A DNA stretch of 64,000 nt, taken from the NCBI RefSeq assembly GCF_021287045.1, contig NZ_JAJTBG010000011.1, forward strand, positions 1 through 64,000. Reading direction: 5' to 3'. Source of the DNA: Oryzomicrobium sp. Its GTDB lineage: Bacteria; Pseudomonadota; Gammaproteobacteria; Burkholderiales; Rhodocyclaceae. A program made the translations under genes and the position numbers. This document shows positions 26,883 through 37,011 of the stretch, piece after piece (positions within the stretch are counted from its first letter, which is position 1; each line of letters begins with the position of its first letter). The notes beneath the pieces are model-generated. The model was given only the letters and a program-made list of their open reading frames with translations, was not told the DNA's origin and searched no databases.

Positions 26883-27159
26883 ACCGCCCCCCTGCTTCCC
26901 CGCTCCCCCGCGATTCGCTGATTCTCTGGGCCGCCGGCGGCCGCTTGCGGTGCCTGGCGCCGGTGCCATAGTGGAAGCATCCGGCGGAGTCCTAACGCAG
27001 CGGATTTGGCGGCCGGCCGGCGCCCTGCTTCCGTGCGTATTTTTTCTCGCCCTTTCTCGCCTTTCCCCCTGCTGTTTTCCGCGCTTCTGCGGTATTTTTG
27101 CTGTCCCGTTGTCTGGTTCCCATAGCGTTTCTCTTCGACTCCCTTTTTTCGGATCTTCC
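26883..27159 (+). other. Leader upstream of ppc, no gene seen
   Basis: A 277-base stretch rich in CTTTCC/TTTTC tracts toward its 3' end. I see no hairpin terminator and no convincing promoter hexamers. An in-frame extension of ppc through it is unlike the rest of the protein. Confidence 0.5.
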
Positions 27160-29979
27160 ATGACGTTGCCCGCCGGTTCCCCCGCTTTCTCCGCTCTCGA
27201 TTCCGCGCCCGACCTGTCCAGCAAGGACAAGCCGCTCCGCGACGACATCCGCCTGCTCGGGCGGCTGATCGGCGATACCGTCCGCGACCAGGAAGGGACC
27301 GAGACCTTCGCCGTGGTCGAGCAGGTACGCCAGCTGGCCGTGCGCTTCGCCCGGGACGCCGACCAGGAGGCCCGCCAGCAGCTCGAAGTCCTGCTCGACG
27401 GCCTGCCACGGGACACCATGATCTCGGTGGTGCGCGCCTTCACCTATTTCCTGCACCTGGCCAACATCGCCGAGGACCAGCACCACATCCGCCGCCGCCG
27501 CGCCCACGACATCGCCGGCTCCAAGGCCCGGGAGGGCGACCTGGCCCACACCCTGGACCGCCTCGCCGCCGAAGGCGTGGCTCCGGAGACCCTGGCCGAC
27601 TGCCTGGCCAACGCCCTGGTCTCGCCGGTGCTCACCGCCCACCCCACCGAAGTCCAGCGCAAGAGCATCCTGCGCAGCGAGCGGGCCATCGCCCGCCACC
27701 TGGACGCCCGGGACCGCACCAAGCTGACCCCGGAAGAAGAAGCGGAAAACGACGAGGCCCTGGCCACCGCCGTGCTCACCCTGTGGCGCACCCGCATGCT
27801 GCGCCCCCAGCGCCTGCGCGTGATCGACGAGGTGAAGAACGGCATCGCCTTCTACGACGACACCTTCTTCGATGAAGTGCCGCGCCTGTACGGCCGTCTG
27901 GAGGACCTGCTGCGCGCCCGCTACCCGCAGCAGGACTGGAACCTGCCCGCCTTCTTCCGCCTGGGCAGCTGGATCGGCGGCGACCGGGACGGCAACCCCT
28001 TCGTCACCGCCGACATCCTGCGCTGGGCCCTGCGCCTGCAATCGTCGGCGGCCCTGGAGCACTACCTGGAAGAGGCGCACGCCCTGGGCAGCGAGCTGCC
28101 CCTGTCCGAACTGCTGGTGCCGGTCAGCGAGGCCCTGCGCGCCCTGGCCGCCCATTCGCCGGACGCCTCGCCGCACCGCCAGGACGAGCCCTACCGGCGT
28201 GCCCTGATCGGCATCTACGCCCGCCTGGCGGCCACCGCCCGGGCCCTGGACCACCACGAGCCGGTGCGCCACGAGAAGGGCGAGGCCCCGGCCTACGCCA
28301 GCCCGGCCGAATTCGAGGCCGACCTGGCGGTCCTGGCCGAATCCCTCAACGGCCACGGCGGCGCCCGCCTCGCCAAGGGACGGCTGAAGCGGCTGCAACG
28401 GGCCGTGCAGGTGTTCGGCTTCCACCTGGCTCCCATCGACCTGCGCCAGAACTCCGACGTGCACGAGCGCACCGTGGCCGAGCTGCTGGCCCTGGCCGGG
28501 CGCTGCGCCGACTATTCGGCCCTGTCCGAGGACGAGCGCATCGCCCTGCTCGCCAGCGAGCTGGAATCGCCGCGCCTGCTGCACTCGCCCTACCTGGACT
28601 ACGGCGACGAGACCCGGGGCGAGCTGGCCATCTTCTTCGCCGCCCGGGAGCTGCGCGAACGCTACGGCGACGCCGCCCTGCCCAACTGCATCATCTCCAA
28701 GACCGACGGCGCTTCGGACCTGCTCGAAGTGGCCCTGCTGCTCAAGGAATCGGGCCTGCTCACCTTCGAGCACGGCCAGCCGACCCTGGCGGTGAACATC
28801 ATTCCCCTGTTCGAGACCATCGGCGACCTCCAGGCCTCCGGCCCGACCATGGCCCGCCTGCTCGACCTGCCGGTGTACCGCCGCCTGGTGGCCTCGCGCC
28901 GGGACACCCAGGAAGTGATGCTCGGCTACTCCGACAGCAACAAGGACGGCGGCTTCCTCACCTCCGGCTGGGAACTGTACAAGGCCGAAACCGCCCTCAC
29001 CGCCGTCACCGCCGCCCACGGCGTGCGTCTGCGCCTGTTCCACGGCCGCGGCGGTTCCGTCGGCCGGGGCGGCGGCCCCAGCTACCAGGCCATCCTGGCC
29101 CAGCCCAAGGGCGCGGTGCAGGGGCAGATCCGCATCACCGAGCAGGGCGAGGTGATCGGCGCCAAGTACGCCAACCCGGAAATCGGCCGGCGCAACCTGG
29201 AGATCCTGGTGGCAGCCACCCTGGAAGCCTCCCTGCTCGACCCGGAGAAGGAGGCGAGCAGCGACGGCAACGGCGCCCAGGCCTACTACCCGGTCATGGA
29301 GCGCCTGTCCGCCCTGGCCTTCGGCGCCTACCGCAACCTGGTTTACGAGACCCCGGGCTTCGTCCAGTACTTCCGCGAATCGACGCCCATTGCCGAGATC
29401 GCCGACCTCAACATCGGCAGCCGCCCGGCTTCGCGCAAGGCCTCCGATCGCATTGAGGACCTGCGCGCCATCCCCTGGGTGTTCTCCTGGTCCCAGTGCC
29501 GCCTGATGCTGCCCGGCTGGTACGGCTTCGGCGCGGCGGTGGAGCAGTGGCTGGCCGAAGTTGGTGAGCGCGAGGGCCTGGCCCGGCTCCAGACCATGTA
29601 CCGCACCTGGCCCTTCTTCCGCGCCCTGCACTCGAACATGGACATGGTGTTGGCCAAGACCGACCTGGGCATCGCCTCGCGCTACGCCGGGCTGGTGGCC
29701 GACCCGGTGCTGCGCGAGCAGGTGTTCGGCCGCATCGTCGGCGAATGGCAGCGCACCCAGCGGGCGCTGCTGGCCATCGCCGGCCAGGGCGAACTGCTGG
29801 CCGACAACCCGCTGCTCAAGCGTTCGATCCGCAACCGCTTCCCCTACATGGACCCGCTCAACCACGTCCAGGTCGAACTGCTGCGCCGCCACCGGGCCGG
29901 CGAGACGGACGAGCGGGTGCGTCGCGGCATCCACATCTCGATCAACGGCATCGCCGCCGGCCTGCGCAACAGCGGCTGA
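27160..29979 (+). CDS. ppc: Phosphoenolpyruvate carboxylase
   Basis: A 939-residue cytoplasmic anaplerotic enzyme: PEP plus bicarbonate to oxaloacetate. The catalytic histidine motif is [13 protein letters not shown], the glycine-rich loops [18 protein letters not shown] and the basic loop [16 protein letters not shown] are intact, and the C-terminus ends with [13 protein letters not shown] as in the whole family. The start is the ATG before TLPAGSPAF; the open frame 70 residues further upstream lacks conservation. Divergent from hemC across the thioredoxin-like gene. Confidence 0.98.
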   Translation: MTLPAGSPAFSALDSAPDLSSKDKPLRDDIRLLGRLIGDTVRDQEGTETFAVVEQVRQLAVRFARDADQEARQQLEVLLDGLPRDTMISVVRAFTYFLHLANIAEDQHHIRRRRAHDIAGSKAREGDLAHTLDRLAAEGVAPETLADCLANALVSPVLTAHPTEVQRKSILRSERAIARHLDARDRTKLTPEEEAENDEALATAVLTLWRTRMLRPQRLRVIDEVKNGIAFYDDTFFDEVPRLYGRLEDLLRARYPQQDWNLPAFFRLGSWIGGDRDGNPFVTADILRWALRLQSSAALEHYLEEAHALGSELPLSELLVPVSEALRALAAHSPDASPHRQDEPYRRALIGIYARLAATARALDHHEPVRHEKGEAPAYASPAEFEADLAVLAESLNGHGGARLAKGRLKRLQRAVQVFGFHLAPIDLRQNSDVHERTVAELLALAGRCADYSALSEDERIALLASELESPRLLHSPYLDYGDETRGELAIFFAARELRERYGDAALPNCIISKTDGASDLLEVALLLKESGLLTFEHGQPTLAVNIIPLFETIGDLQASGPTMARLLDLPVYRRLVASRRDTQEVMLGYSDSNKDGGFLTSGWELYKAETALTAVTAAHGVRLRLFHGRGGSVGRGGGPSYQAILAQPKGAVQGQIRITEQGEVIGAKYANPEIGRRNLEILVAATLEASLLDPEKEASSDGNGAQAYYPVMERLSALAFGAYRNLVYETPGFVQYFRESTPIAEIADLNIGSRPASRKASDRIEDLRAIPWVFSWSQCRLMLPGWYGFGAAVEQWLAEVGEREGLARLQTMYRTWPFFRALHSNMDMVLAKTDLGIASRYAGLVADPVLREQVFGRIVGEWQRTQRALLAIAGQGELLADNPLLKRSIRNRFPYMDPLNHVQVELLRRHRAGETDERVRRGIHISINGIAAGLRNSG

Positions 29980-29986
29980 CGGCGGC

Positions 29987-30012
29987 GGCCCCGGGCCTCG
30001 TCGCCCGGGGCC
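29987..30012 (+). terminator. Hairpin after ppc
   Basis: GGCCCCGGGC (29987-29996) pairs perfectly with GCCCGGGGCC (30003-30012), loop CTCGTC. No T run follows, so efficiency is uncertain. Confidence 0.5.
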
Positions 30013-30118
30013 GGCCGTGGCATTTCTTGCATGCCTGTCTGAAACCCTAGAACTGGCGCCATTCTTCGGACACCCTGCCTGGAGAATGGCGTTTTTATTG
30101 ATTTCTGGAGGATGTGCC

Positions 30119-30760
30119 TTGGAAAAGCCCGTGGATAGTGGCGTTCCGTCGAGCGAGCAAAAACCCGCCAGCCAGCGGCCGGAGACGCCGGATTTCTGGG
30201 ACAAGCGTTTTGCCGAAGGGGTGATGCCCTGGGACGTGGGCAGTTGCGACGGGCTGCCGCAGGCCTTCCGCCGCTTCTTCGCCGCCCGCCCCGCCAGCCG
30301 GGTGCTGGTCCCGGGCTGCGGCACCGCCTACGAGGCGGCCCTGCTCGACGGCGCCGGGCACCGGGTCACCGCTCTGGACTTCTCCCGGGAGGCGGTGGCC
30401 AAGGCCGAGGCCCAACTGGCCGGCTGGGGCGGCACCCTGTTGTGCGCCGACTTCTTCGCCCACGCGCCGGAGACGGCCTACGACCTGGTGTTCGAGCGCG
30501 CCTTCCTGTGCGCCCTGCCGCGCAAGCTGTGGCCCGACTACGCCGCCGCCATGGCCCGGCTGGTGGCGCCGGGGGGCTTGCTGGCGGGCTTTTTCATCGT
30601 CGGTGAGGAAGCCGGCGGCCCGCCCTTCGCTTGCGATCCGGCCCGGCTGGAGGCGCTGCTGTCGCCCCATTTCATGCGGGAAGAGGACGAGCTGGTGGGC
30701 GATTCCCTGCCGGTGTTCGCCGGTAAGGAGCGCTGGCAGACATGGCGCCGCCGCTCCTGA
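30119..30760 (+). CDS. SAM-dependent methyltransferase of the TPMT (thiopurine S-methyltransferase-like) family
   Basis: A 213-residue protein with the TPMT-like N-terminus TPDFWDKRFAEGVMPWDVG, SAM motif I VLVPGCGTAYEAALL, VTALDFSREAVAKAE for motif II, and motif III LFERAFLCALPRKLW. In bacteria such enzymes methylate thiols, halides or selenium/tellurium compounds; the substrate is not known here. Start choice: TTG at 30119 has GGAGG seven bases upstream, whereas the in-frame ATG at 30086 has its GGAG only one base away and would add a hydrophobic non-conserved leader. The 3' end overlaps the next gene by 19 bases. Confidence 0.85.
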   Translation: MEKPVDSGVPSSEQKPASQRPETPDFWDKRFAEGVMPWDVGSCDGLPQAFRRFFAARPASRVLVPGCGTAYEAALLDGAGHRVTALDFSREAVAKAEAQLAGWGGTLLCADFFAHAPETAYDLVFERAFLCALPRKLWPDYAAAMARLVAPGGLLAGFFIVGEEAGGPPFACDPARLEALLSPHFMREEDELVGDSLPVFAGKERWQTWRRRS

Positions 30761-31206
30761 TCCGCCCCGCCGCCGAGGCGGACGCCCCGGCCTTGCAGGC
30801 CTTGTACCGGCAGTGCCGCAGCGAGGCCGACTGGCTGCCGCCCCTGGCCCGGCAGCGCGCCGCCGAGGCGGATTTTGCCGCCGATTCGGCCGGGGAACTG
30901 GTGCTGGTGGCGGTGGCGGGCGACGGTGCCGTGGCGGGCCTGCTGGCGGTTTGGACGGCGGACGGCTTCATCCACCACCTCTACGTGGCGCCGCAATGGC
31001 GCCGCCGCGGCGTCGCGCCCCAGCTGCTGGCGGCCCTGGCGCAACGGGTGGCGCCGCCCTGGCGCCTGAAATGCCTGTGCGCCAACCGCACCGCCCTGGC
31101 CTTCTACGCCCGGGGCGGCTCCCGCCAACTGGGCGCCGGTATCGGCGGCGACGGGGCCTATCTCGAGCTGGAGTTGCCCGGGGGCTGGGTCGGGTCCGCC
31201 GGCTGA
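30742..31206 (+). CDS. GNAT-family N-acetyltransferase
   Basis: A 154-residue acyl-CoA-dependent transferase: N-terminal PPLLIRPAAEADAPALQALY, core VAGLLAVWTADGFIHHLYVA, then the acetyl-CoA pyrophosphate loop PQWRRRGVAPQLLAAL and ANRTALAFYARGG. Substrate unknown. It overlaps the methyltransferase upstream by 19 bases, so the two are likely co-expressed. Its last 49 bases overlap the 3' end of the convergent MscS-type gene. Confidence 0.85.
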   Translation: MAPPLLIRPAAEADAPALQALYRQCRSEADWLPPLARQRAAEADFAADSAGELVLVAVAGDGAVAGLLAVWTADGFIHHLYVAPQWRRRGVAPQLLAALAQRVAPPWRLKCLCANRTALAFYARGGSRQLGAGIGGDGAYLELELPGGWVGSAG

Positions 31207-32744
31207 TCGTCCGCCGCGCCCTGGAGCGAGAAGAAGGCCTTTACCCGTTCGAGCATGTCGCTGGAGTGGCGCTGCGGTGCCGGCTCCTCCACGTGGGCGG
31301 CGGCGCGCAGGGCGTCGAGCTGCTGCTGGCGGGCGAGCAGCCGGGGAGTGAGGGCCTCGGCCAGTTCGGGGCGCTCGTGGAGGATGGTCTCGAAGGTGCT
31401 CTTGTCGAGGCGGTAGGCTTCCACGTCGGTCTTGGCCAGCACCGTGTTCGCCCGGGGCACCCCGGTCATCAGCCCCAGTTCGCCGAACACCTGGCCGGCT
31501 TCCACCGTCTCGATCAGGATCGGGCCGCCGCGCTCCGGCTGGTACCAGCCCTCGGCGGTGCCGCTGATGACGATGTACAGCCAGTGGGCCACGGCGCCCT
31601 GACGGGTCATGGCGTCGCCGGCGGCGAAGGGGGCGTAGACCAGTCCGTCGGCCACCTGGGCCCGTTCCTCGGGGGTGAGGGGAGCGAACAGGGGCACGTT
31701 CTCCAGGGCTTTGAGGCGCCGTTGCCGTTCCCGCTCCAGCACCCGGCGGCGGTGCTTGTCGCCTTCCTGCACCAGGTGCACCACCTGGTCGGGCAGGGCC
31801 ACACGCAGCCCGTGGCGTTGCAGGGCGGCGAGCACGTGGCGGCGCACCACCGAGTCGGTGGGGTCGTCCTGGAGGGCGTCGGTGAGCCAGTAGCGCAGGG
31901 CGTAGCGGACGAAGCCGGGGCCGAAGTCCATCACCACGCAGTTGGGCGGTGGGGCCTTGGCCACGTTGGCCAGGTCGGCCTCGGCGACGCTGGCCTCGGC
32001 CAGGCGGGCCACATCGGCGGCGGGCACGCTGTAGTCCACCGAGAACCACACCCAGCGGCGCCAGCGCACCCCGCCCAGTTCCGGGTCGGTGATGAGGACG
32101 TACTTGCCCTTCATCAGGTGGCTGTTGGGGATGATCACGGTCTCGCCGTTGCGGGTGCGGATCGAGGTGTAGCGCCACTTGATCTGGGTCACCTGGCCCG
32201 ACTGGTCGTCCACCTTGATCCAGTCCCCCAGGCGCAGTGAGCTGTCGAATTGCAGGGCCAGGCCGGCCAGGATGTTGCCCAGGGTGTCCTGCATGGCGAA
32301 GCCGATCACGGCGGTGAACACCGCCGAGGTGGCGAGCAGGCCGGTCAGGTTCACCCCGCCGGCGGACAGCCGGGCCAGCACCCACAGGATGTAGCCGAGG
32401 ATCACCACCAAATCTTCGACGATGCGCGGCGAGACCATGCCCAGGCGCTCCAGCACCAGGCGGAACAGGGTCATGCCGGCCAGGCGGATGACGATGAAGC
32501 CTTCGAGCAGGATCAGGGTTTCCTGCAACACCCGGGCGGCCCGGGGGTAGGCGGCGGTTTCCAGGCCCACCCCGACCATCTCGGCCAGCAGGCAGAGCAG
32601 GAACACGATCACGGTGTTGCGGATGCGCCGGCGCCGCGCCGGCAGACCGACCCACAGCAGCAGCGAGAGGCCCAGCACGGCGGCGGTGATCTCGGTGAGG
32701 GGATCGCGCCACCAGGCGACGAGGAAGGCGTGCACGCCGATCAT
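31158..32744 (-). CDS. MscS-type mechanosensitive channel with C-terminal cyclic-nucleotide-binding domain
   Basis: A 528-residue inner-membrane protein. The N-terminal helices cover about residues 1-150. The MscS pore and beta domain follow (GFAMQDTLGNILAGLALQFD, LRLGDWIKVDD, RNGETVIIPNSHLMKGKY). A CRP-type cyclic-nucleotide-binding domain occupies about residues 355-500, starting ENVPLFAPLTPEERAQV, with the phosphate cassette VFGELGLMTGVPRANTV. This architecture suggests a channel whose gating is modulated by cAMP, cGMP or c-di-nucleotides. The ATG overlaps the stop of the LytTR regulator (4 bases), linking it to the two-component pair. Confidence 0.9.
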   Translation of the reverse strand: MIGVHAFLVAWWRDPLTEITAAVLGLSLLLWVGLPARRRRIRNTVIVFLLCLLAEMVGVGLETAAYPRAARVLQETLILLEGFIVIRLAGMTLFRLVLERLGMVSPRIVEDLVVILGYILWVLARLSAGGVNLTGLLATSAVFTAVIGFAMQDTLGNILAGLALQFDSSLRLGDWIKVDDQSGQVTQIKWRYTSIRTRNGETVIIPNSHLMKGKYVLITDPELGGVRWRRWVWFSVDYSVPAADVARLAEASVAEADLANVAKAPPPNCVVMDFGPGFVRYALRYWLTDALQDDPTDSVVRRHVLAALQRHGLRVALPDQVVHLVQEGDKHRRRVLERERQRRLKALENVPLFAPLTPEERAQVADGLVYAPFAAGDAMTRQGAVAHWLYIVISGTAEGWYQPERGGPILIETVEAGQVFGELGLMTGVPRANTVLAKTDVEAYRLDKSTFETILHERPELAEALTPRLLARQQQLDALRAAAHVEEPAPQRHSSDMLERVKAFFSLQGAADDQPADPTQPPGNSSSR

Positions 32745-33595
32745 GACGGCTCCCGCAGCAGGGTTTTGACTTGGGGCCACTGGCGCCGGCTGATCGGCAG
32801 GCGGCCGTCCGCCCCGGTCAGGCCTTGCACCAGGGCCACCCAGGATTCGCCGGCTGCGCCGCCGTCGGCGCCGTCGTTGGCGCCCTCGCCGCTGCGCGCC
32901 CGCTCCACGCCGGCCAGAGCGTCCCGGGCGAGCAGCACGGCCCGGTGCAGGCGGACGAACCTGTCGGCGAATTCCTGCTCCAGCCGCACCAGGGATTCGT
33001 CGAGCAGGAATTCCCGCTCCCGGGTGCGGGCCGCCACGTATTTGGTGTCGGCGCGCAGGTAGAGGATGGCCTCCACCGGCACCAGCAGGATGCGGCCCCG
33101 CTCGTGGCAGGAGAGGAAGCGCCGCCCGCCGGCCTGGAGCCGGTCGCGCAGCCCGTCCAGGGCGGTGACGGTGTGGGCCGCCGGGCCGGCGGCCTCGCCC
33201 CGGCGCCGCCGCACCTTGTCCAGGGCGGCGGCCAGGCGGGGCAGGCGCACCGGCTTGACCAGGTAATCCACCGCATCCACCTCGAAGGCTTGGAGGGCGT
33301 GGTCGTCGTAGGCCGTGGCGAAGATCACCGCCGGCGCCTCGCTGGCGCGCCGCGCCAGGTGCTGGGCCAGTTCCAGGCCGTCCATGCGCGGCATGCGGAT
33401 GTCCACGATCACCGCGTCGGGGCGTTGCTCCGGCGGGGCGGCGACGACCAGGGCCAGGGCCGCCTCGCCGTCCTCGGCCTCGCCCACCACCCGGGTCGGC
33501 AGGGTCGGGGCCAGGTCGGCGAGCAGGGTGCGCAGCCGTTCCCGGGCCAGGGGCTCGTCGTCGACGAGCAGGATGTTGAGCGGGGCGTCGTTCAT
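32741..33595 (-). CDS. LytTR-type response regulator (AlgR-like)
   Basis: A 284-residue regulator. The receiver domain covers about residues 1-125 with acidic pocket NILLVDDEPLARERL, phospho-acceptor in AVIVDIRMPRMDGLEL, FATAYDDHALQAFEV and KPVRLPRL. A linker leads to the LytTR DNA-binding domain (about 165-280), which includes VEAILYLRADTKYVAARTRE and RFVRLHRAVLLARDAL, the pattern seen in AlgR. An Ala/Gly/Asp-rich insert near residues 230-250 is unusual. The ATG before NDAPLNIL was preferred to one 12 codons upstream. It lies 55 bases after the sensor kinase gene and overlaps the channel gene. Confidence 0.92.
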   Translation of the reverse strand: MNDAPLNILLVDDEPLARERLRTLLADLAPTLPTRVVGEAEDGEAALALVVAAPPEQRPDAVIVDIRMPRMDGLELAQHLARRASEAPAVIFATAYDDHALQAFEVDAVDYLVKPVRLPRLAAALDKVRRRRGEAAGPAAHTVTALDGLRDRLQAGGRRFLSCHERGRILLVPVEAILYLRADTKYVAARTREREFLLDESLVRLEQEFADRFVRLHRAVLLARDALAGVERARSGEGANDGADGGAAGESWVALVQGLTGADGRLPISRRQWPQVKTLLREPS

Positions 33596-33650
33596 GGGCG
33601 AAGGCTGGCGAGGGGCGGCGGGTGTTGGCAATGTCGGAAGCCGGAAAATA

Positions 33651-34706
33651 TCAGCGCGGGGCGGTGAGGGGGAGGTGGATGCGCACCACGTAGCGGCCGG
33701 CCTCGAAGCCGGCGTCGAGGCGCGCCTCCAGGTCGAAATGCAGGGCCAGGCGCTCGCGCACGTTGGCCAGGGCCATGCGGTTGCCGTTGCTGTGGGCGGA
33801 CTGGGGCGTGGCGTCGTTGGTCACGGCGATGCTCATGCCGCCGCCGCTGTCCCGGGCGAAGGCGATGCGCACCGGCCCCGGGTCGGCCAGGGGCTCGACG
33901 CCATGATAGACGGCGTTTTCCACCAGGGGCTGGAGCATCAGGGGCGGCACCCGGGTTTCGCCGGGCACGTCGGCGATGTGCCATTCCACTTGCAGGCGCT
34001 CGCCCAGGCGCAGCTTTTCCAGGTCCAGGTACTGGCGGGTCAGGGCGATTTCCTCGGACAGGGGCGTCAGCTCCCGGGCGTCGCGCATCAGCACCCGGAT
34101 CAGGTCGGCCAGTTCTTCCAGGGCGGTTTCGGCCCGCAGCGGGTCGCGGCGGATCAGGCCGAGCACCGCGTTCAGGCTGTTGAACAAAAAATGGGGGCGG
34201 ATGCGGGCGTTGAGCGCTTGCAGGCGGGCCTCGGCCACCGCCTTGGGAAAGGCCCGGGCGCGCAGCTCGAAATAGGCCAGCAGCAGGGCGGCGGCCATGG
34301 CGGCGAGCAGGGCGGCGCGCAGCAGCTCGTCGGCCCGGGCCTCGGTCAGGCCGAAGAAACGCCAGAAATCGAACAGCCCGATGGCCAGCAGCACCGCCAC
34401 CCCCACCACCGCCCCCTGGCCGGCCCGGGGCGGCAGGCGGCGCAGGGGTTCGCGCAGGGCGGCGAGAATGGGCAGGATGGCGAGCAGCAGCGGCTCGACG
34501 AAGGCGGCGAACTGGGTGAACACCCCGGGCCAGTCCCCCAGGTGGGGCGCCTTCACCAGGGCGGCGGCGGCGGCCAGCCCGTTGGCGCCGAGCAGGATGC
34601 GCAGCCACACGCCCAGATTGCGCGTATCCGGCAACAGCGGCAGCAGTGGCGGCGGGCTGGCCGGGGGGGCGGACGGGTTTTGCCGTATACTTTCTGTTTT
34701 ATCCAT
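33651..34706 (-). CDS. LytS/AlgZ-type sensor histidine kinase
   Basis: A 351-residue membrane kinase. A Pro-rich N-terminus precedes about four to five membrane helices (residues 40-150). The His-kinase domain has the phospho-acceptor in ARIRPHFLFNSLNAVLGLIR, the N-box MLQPLVENAVYHGVEPL and a C-terminal ATPase region (NRMALANVRERLALHF). It is expected to phosphorylate the adjacent LytTR regulator; AlgZ/AlgR-like pairs control surface and envelope functions. ATG at 34706 chosen (upstream residues overlap the argH promoter region). Divergent from argH with an 87-base gap. Confidence 0.92.
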   Translation of the reverse strand: MDKTESIRQNPSAPPASPPPLLPLLPDTRNLGVWLRILLGANGLAAAAALVKAPHLGDWPGVFTQFAAFVEPLLLAILPILAALREPLRRLPPRAGQGAVVGVAVLLAIGLFDFWRFFGLTEARADELLRAALLAAMAAALLLAYFELRARAFPKAVAEARLQALNARIRPHFLFNSLNAVLGLIRRDPLRAETALEELADLIRVLMRDARELTPLSEEIALTRQYLDLEKLRLGERLQVEWHIADVPGETRVPPLMLQPLVENAVYHGVEPLADPGPVRIAFARDSGGGMSIAVTNDATPQSAHSNGNRMALANVRERLALHFDLEARLDAGFEAGRYVVRIHLPLTAPR

Positions 34707-34793
34707 GGTTTCCGGACTGCACCGGGCGGGCTTCGCGCAATGAGGTGTTCGCGGCGGCTGGCCTGCGCATTGTAGTCCATGCATTTACCCATC

Positions 34794-36197
34794 ATGAGCC
34801 AATCCCCCGCTTCTTCCGCCGCCCCCGCCAACTACACCTGGGCCGGCCGTTTTTCCGAGCCCATGTCCGACCTGGTCAAGCGCTACACCGCCTCGGTCGA
34901 CTTCGATCAGCGCCTGTGGCGCCAGGACATCCGCGGCTCCCTCGCCCACGCCAAGATGCTGGCCAAGCAGGGCATCATCGCCGCCTCTGACCTGGCCGAC
35001 ATCGAGCGGGGCATGGCCCAGATCGTGGCCGAGATCGAATCCGGCCAGTTCGAATGGCAACTCGATCTGGAGGACGTGCACCTCAACATCGAAAAGCGCC
35101 TCACCGCCCTGGTGGGCGACGCCGGCAAGCGCCTGCACACCGGCCGTTCGCGCAACGACCAGGTGGCCACCGACATCCGCCTGTGGCTGCGTGACACCAT
35201 CGATTCCATCGTCGCCCTGATCCAGCAGTTCCAGACCGCCCTGCTGGTGCTGGCTGAGAAAGAGGCGGCCACGCCGATGCCAGGCTCCACCCACCTGCAA
35301 GTGGCCCAGCCGGTCACCTTCGGCCACCACCTGCTGGCCTACTTCGAGATGACCCAGCGCGACAAGGAGCGTTTCCTCGACTGCCGCAAGCGCGTCAGCC
35401 GCCTGCCCTTGGGCTCCGCCGCCCTGGCCGGCACCACCTACCCGATCGACCGGGAATTCGTGGCCAAGGAACTGGGCTTCGACGGCGTCTGCGAGAACTC
35501 CCTGGACGCCGTGTCCGACCGGGACTTCGGCATCGAATTCTGTGCCGCTTGTTCCCTGCTGATGACCCACTTCTCGCGCCTCTCCGAAGAACTGGTGCTG
35601 TGGATGAACCCGCGCTTCGGCTTCGTCAAGATCGCCGACCGCTTCTGCACCGGCAGCTCGATCATGCCGCAGAAGAAAAACCCGGACGTGCCCGAGCTGG
35701 CCCGGGGCAAGACCGGCCGCACCAACGGCAACCTGGTGGCCCTGCTCACCCTGATGAAGGGCCAGCCCCTGGCTTACAACAAGGACAACCAGGAAGACAA
35801 GGAACCCCTGTTCGACTCCGCCGACACGGTGATCGACACCCTGCGCATCTTCGCCGACATGATGGCCGGCATCGAAGCCCGCCCCGAGCGCATGCGCGGC
35901 GCCCTTGCCGAAGGCTTCGCCACCGCCACCGACCTGGCCGACTACCTGGCCAAGAAGGGCCTGCCCTTCCGCGAAGCCCACGAGGTGGTGGGCCTGGCGG
36001 TCAAGGCCGCCGAAGCCCAGGGCAAGGACCTGGCCGACCTGACCCTGGCCGAACTGCAAGCCTTCTCCCCCCTGGTCCAGTCCGACGTGGCCACCTGCCT
36101 GACCATCGAAGGCTCGTTGGCCGCGCGCAACCACATCGGCGGCACGGCGCCGGAGCAGGTCAAGGCGGCGGTGGTAAGAGCGAAGGGGCGGGTGTGA
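34794..36197 (+). CDS. argH: Argininosuccinate lyase
   Basis: A 467-residue tetrameric enzyme splitting argininosuccinate to arginine and fumarate. The N-terminus [19 protein letters not shown], the region [20 protein letters not shown], the catalytic-loop signature [20 protein letters not shown], and the C-terminal [15 protein letters not shown] are all present. The ATG before [10 protein letters not shown] gives normal length; a slightly earlier ATG adds five residues. Stand-alone, with a clear terminator. Confidence 0.98.
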   Translation: MSQSPASSAAPANYTWAGRFSEPMSDLVKRYTASVDFDQRLWRQDIRGSLAHAKMLAKQGIIAASDLADIERGMAQIVAEIESGQFEWQLDLEDVHLNIEKRLTALVGDAGKRLHTGRSRNDQVATDIRLWLRDTIDSIVALIQQFQTALLVLAEKEAATPMPGSTHLQVAQPVTFGHHLLAYFEMTQRDKERFLDCRKRVSRLPLGSAALAGTTYPIDREFVAKELGFDGVCENSLDAVSDRDFGIEFCAACSLLMTHFSRLSEELVLWMNPRFGFVKIADRFCTGSSIMPQKKNPDVPELARGKTGRTNGNLVALLTLMKGQPLAYNKDNQEDKEPLFDSADTVIDTLRIFADMMAGIEARPERMRGALAEGFATATDLADYLAKKGLPFREAHEVVGLAVKAAEAQGKDLADLTLAELQAFSPLVQSDVATCLTIEGSLAARNHIGGTAPEQVKAAVVRAKGRV

Positions 36198-36221
36198 CGC
36201 CCCCGGCAGCTCATTTCAGCT

Positions 36222-36255
36222 GAAAAAAAGCCGCCCCAAAGGGGCGGCTTTTTTT
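36222..36255. terminator. Rho-independent, bidirectional terminator after argH
   Basis: AGCCGCCCC (36229-36237) pairs with GGGGCGGCT (36241-36249) and is flanked by an A run and a T run. It can serve argH and the convergent DUF2058-type gene. Confidence 0.93.
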
Positions 36256-36380
36256 GTCCGGTCATCTAGGAGCAAGCAGTGCGCGTCTAATCTGGCTCGA
36301 TGGCGATGCTTGGTTCGCAGGAAGGTGGATGGCTATTTGCTAAAGGGAGCTGTCGACGATCTGCGGGCCGGGCACCCGGA

Positions 36381-36917
36381 CTACCAGGTGAAATCGTCCG
36401 GAATCTTGTAGTCGGCGTAGGGATCGTCCGCATCCACCTCGGTGCTGGGCTTGCTGACCCGCACGACGATGGAGGCATCCCGCTCGGCAATCTTGTCGGC
36501 GACCACCTTGGGCACCAATTCGAAGGACTCGCCCTGGCGGACGATCACCAGCCGCCCGGCGGTCAGGTGCCCCTGGACCGCGGCCGATACGTACAACCGC
36601 TCGATCTTGCTGCCGTAGGTGAAGTTATAGGCAATATCGCCGCCGCCCTTGCTCTGGCGGCTCTGCTGCACCATCTGGGCGATCTGCGCCGCGACGGCAT
36701 TCTGCGTGGCGGCGGCAGCGCGCTGGGCATTGAGCTCGCGGGCCCGCTCGGCATTTTTACGCTGGGTCTCCAGGGCCGCCAGACGCGCCTCGTCAACCGT
36801 TTGCACTCCGGTCCGACGCTCGTCCTTCTTCTGCTTGCTCTTCTCGTGATTGGCCTGCTTGACCTTCTTCTGGCTGACCAGGCCGGCTTTCAAAAACTGA
36901 TCCTGCAACGAGGCCAT
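36381..36917 (-). CDS. DUF2058 (YaiL-like) protein
   Basis: A 178-residue cytoplasmic protein recognised by its start SLQDQFLKAGLVSQKKVKQA, a highly charged Lys/Arg/Glu/Ala-rich helix (about residues 20-85, probable coiled coil), then the compact domain IAYNFTYGSKIERLYVSAAV, QGHLTAGRLVIVRQGE and VPKVVADKIAERD. YaiL-type proteins have been described only as nucleic-acid-associated; the function is unknown. GGAG lies 9 bases before the ATG. Single gene. Confidence 0.85.
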   Translation of the reverse strand: MASLQDQFLKAGLVSQKKVKQANHEKSKQKKDERRTGVQTVDEARLAALETQRKNAERARELNAQRAAAATQNAVAAQIAQMVQQSRQSKGGGDIAYNFTYGSKIERLYVSAAVQGHLTAGRLVIVRQGESFELVPKVVADKIAERDASIVVRVSKPSTEVDADDPYADYKIPDDFTW

Positions 36918-37011
36918 GTGTAGCGCTCCGTGAAGTGGCTCCGCCCGGCTGAATGGCGTCAGCCGGCGAAAGGGTGCTAGCTTAGCAATAAGACGGTAGT
37001 TCTGCGCCTGA

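Noticed and set aside
26992-30324. 1110-codon open frame antisense to ppc
   Set aside because: Same antisense artefact; covers the divergent leader and ppc, which is unambiguous.
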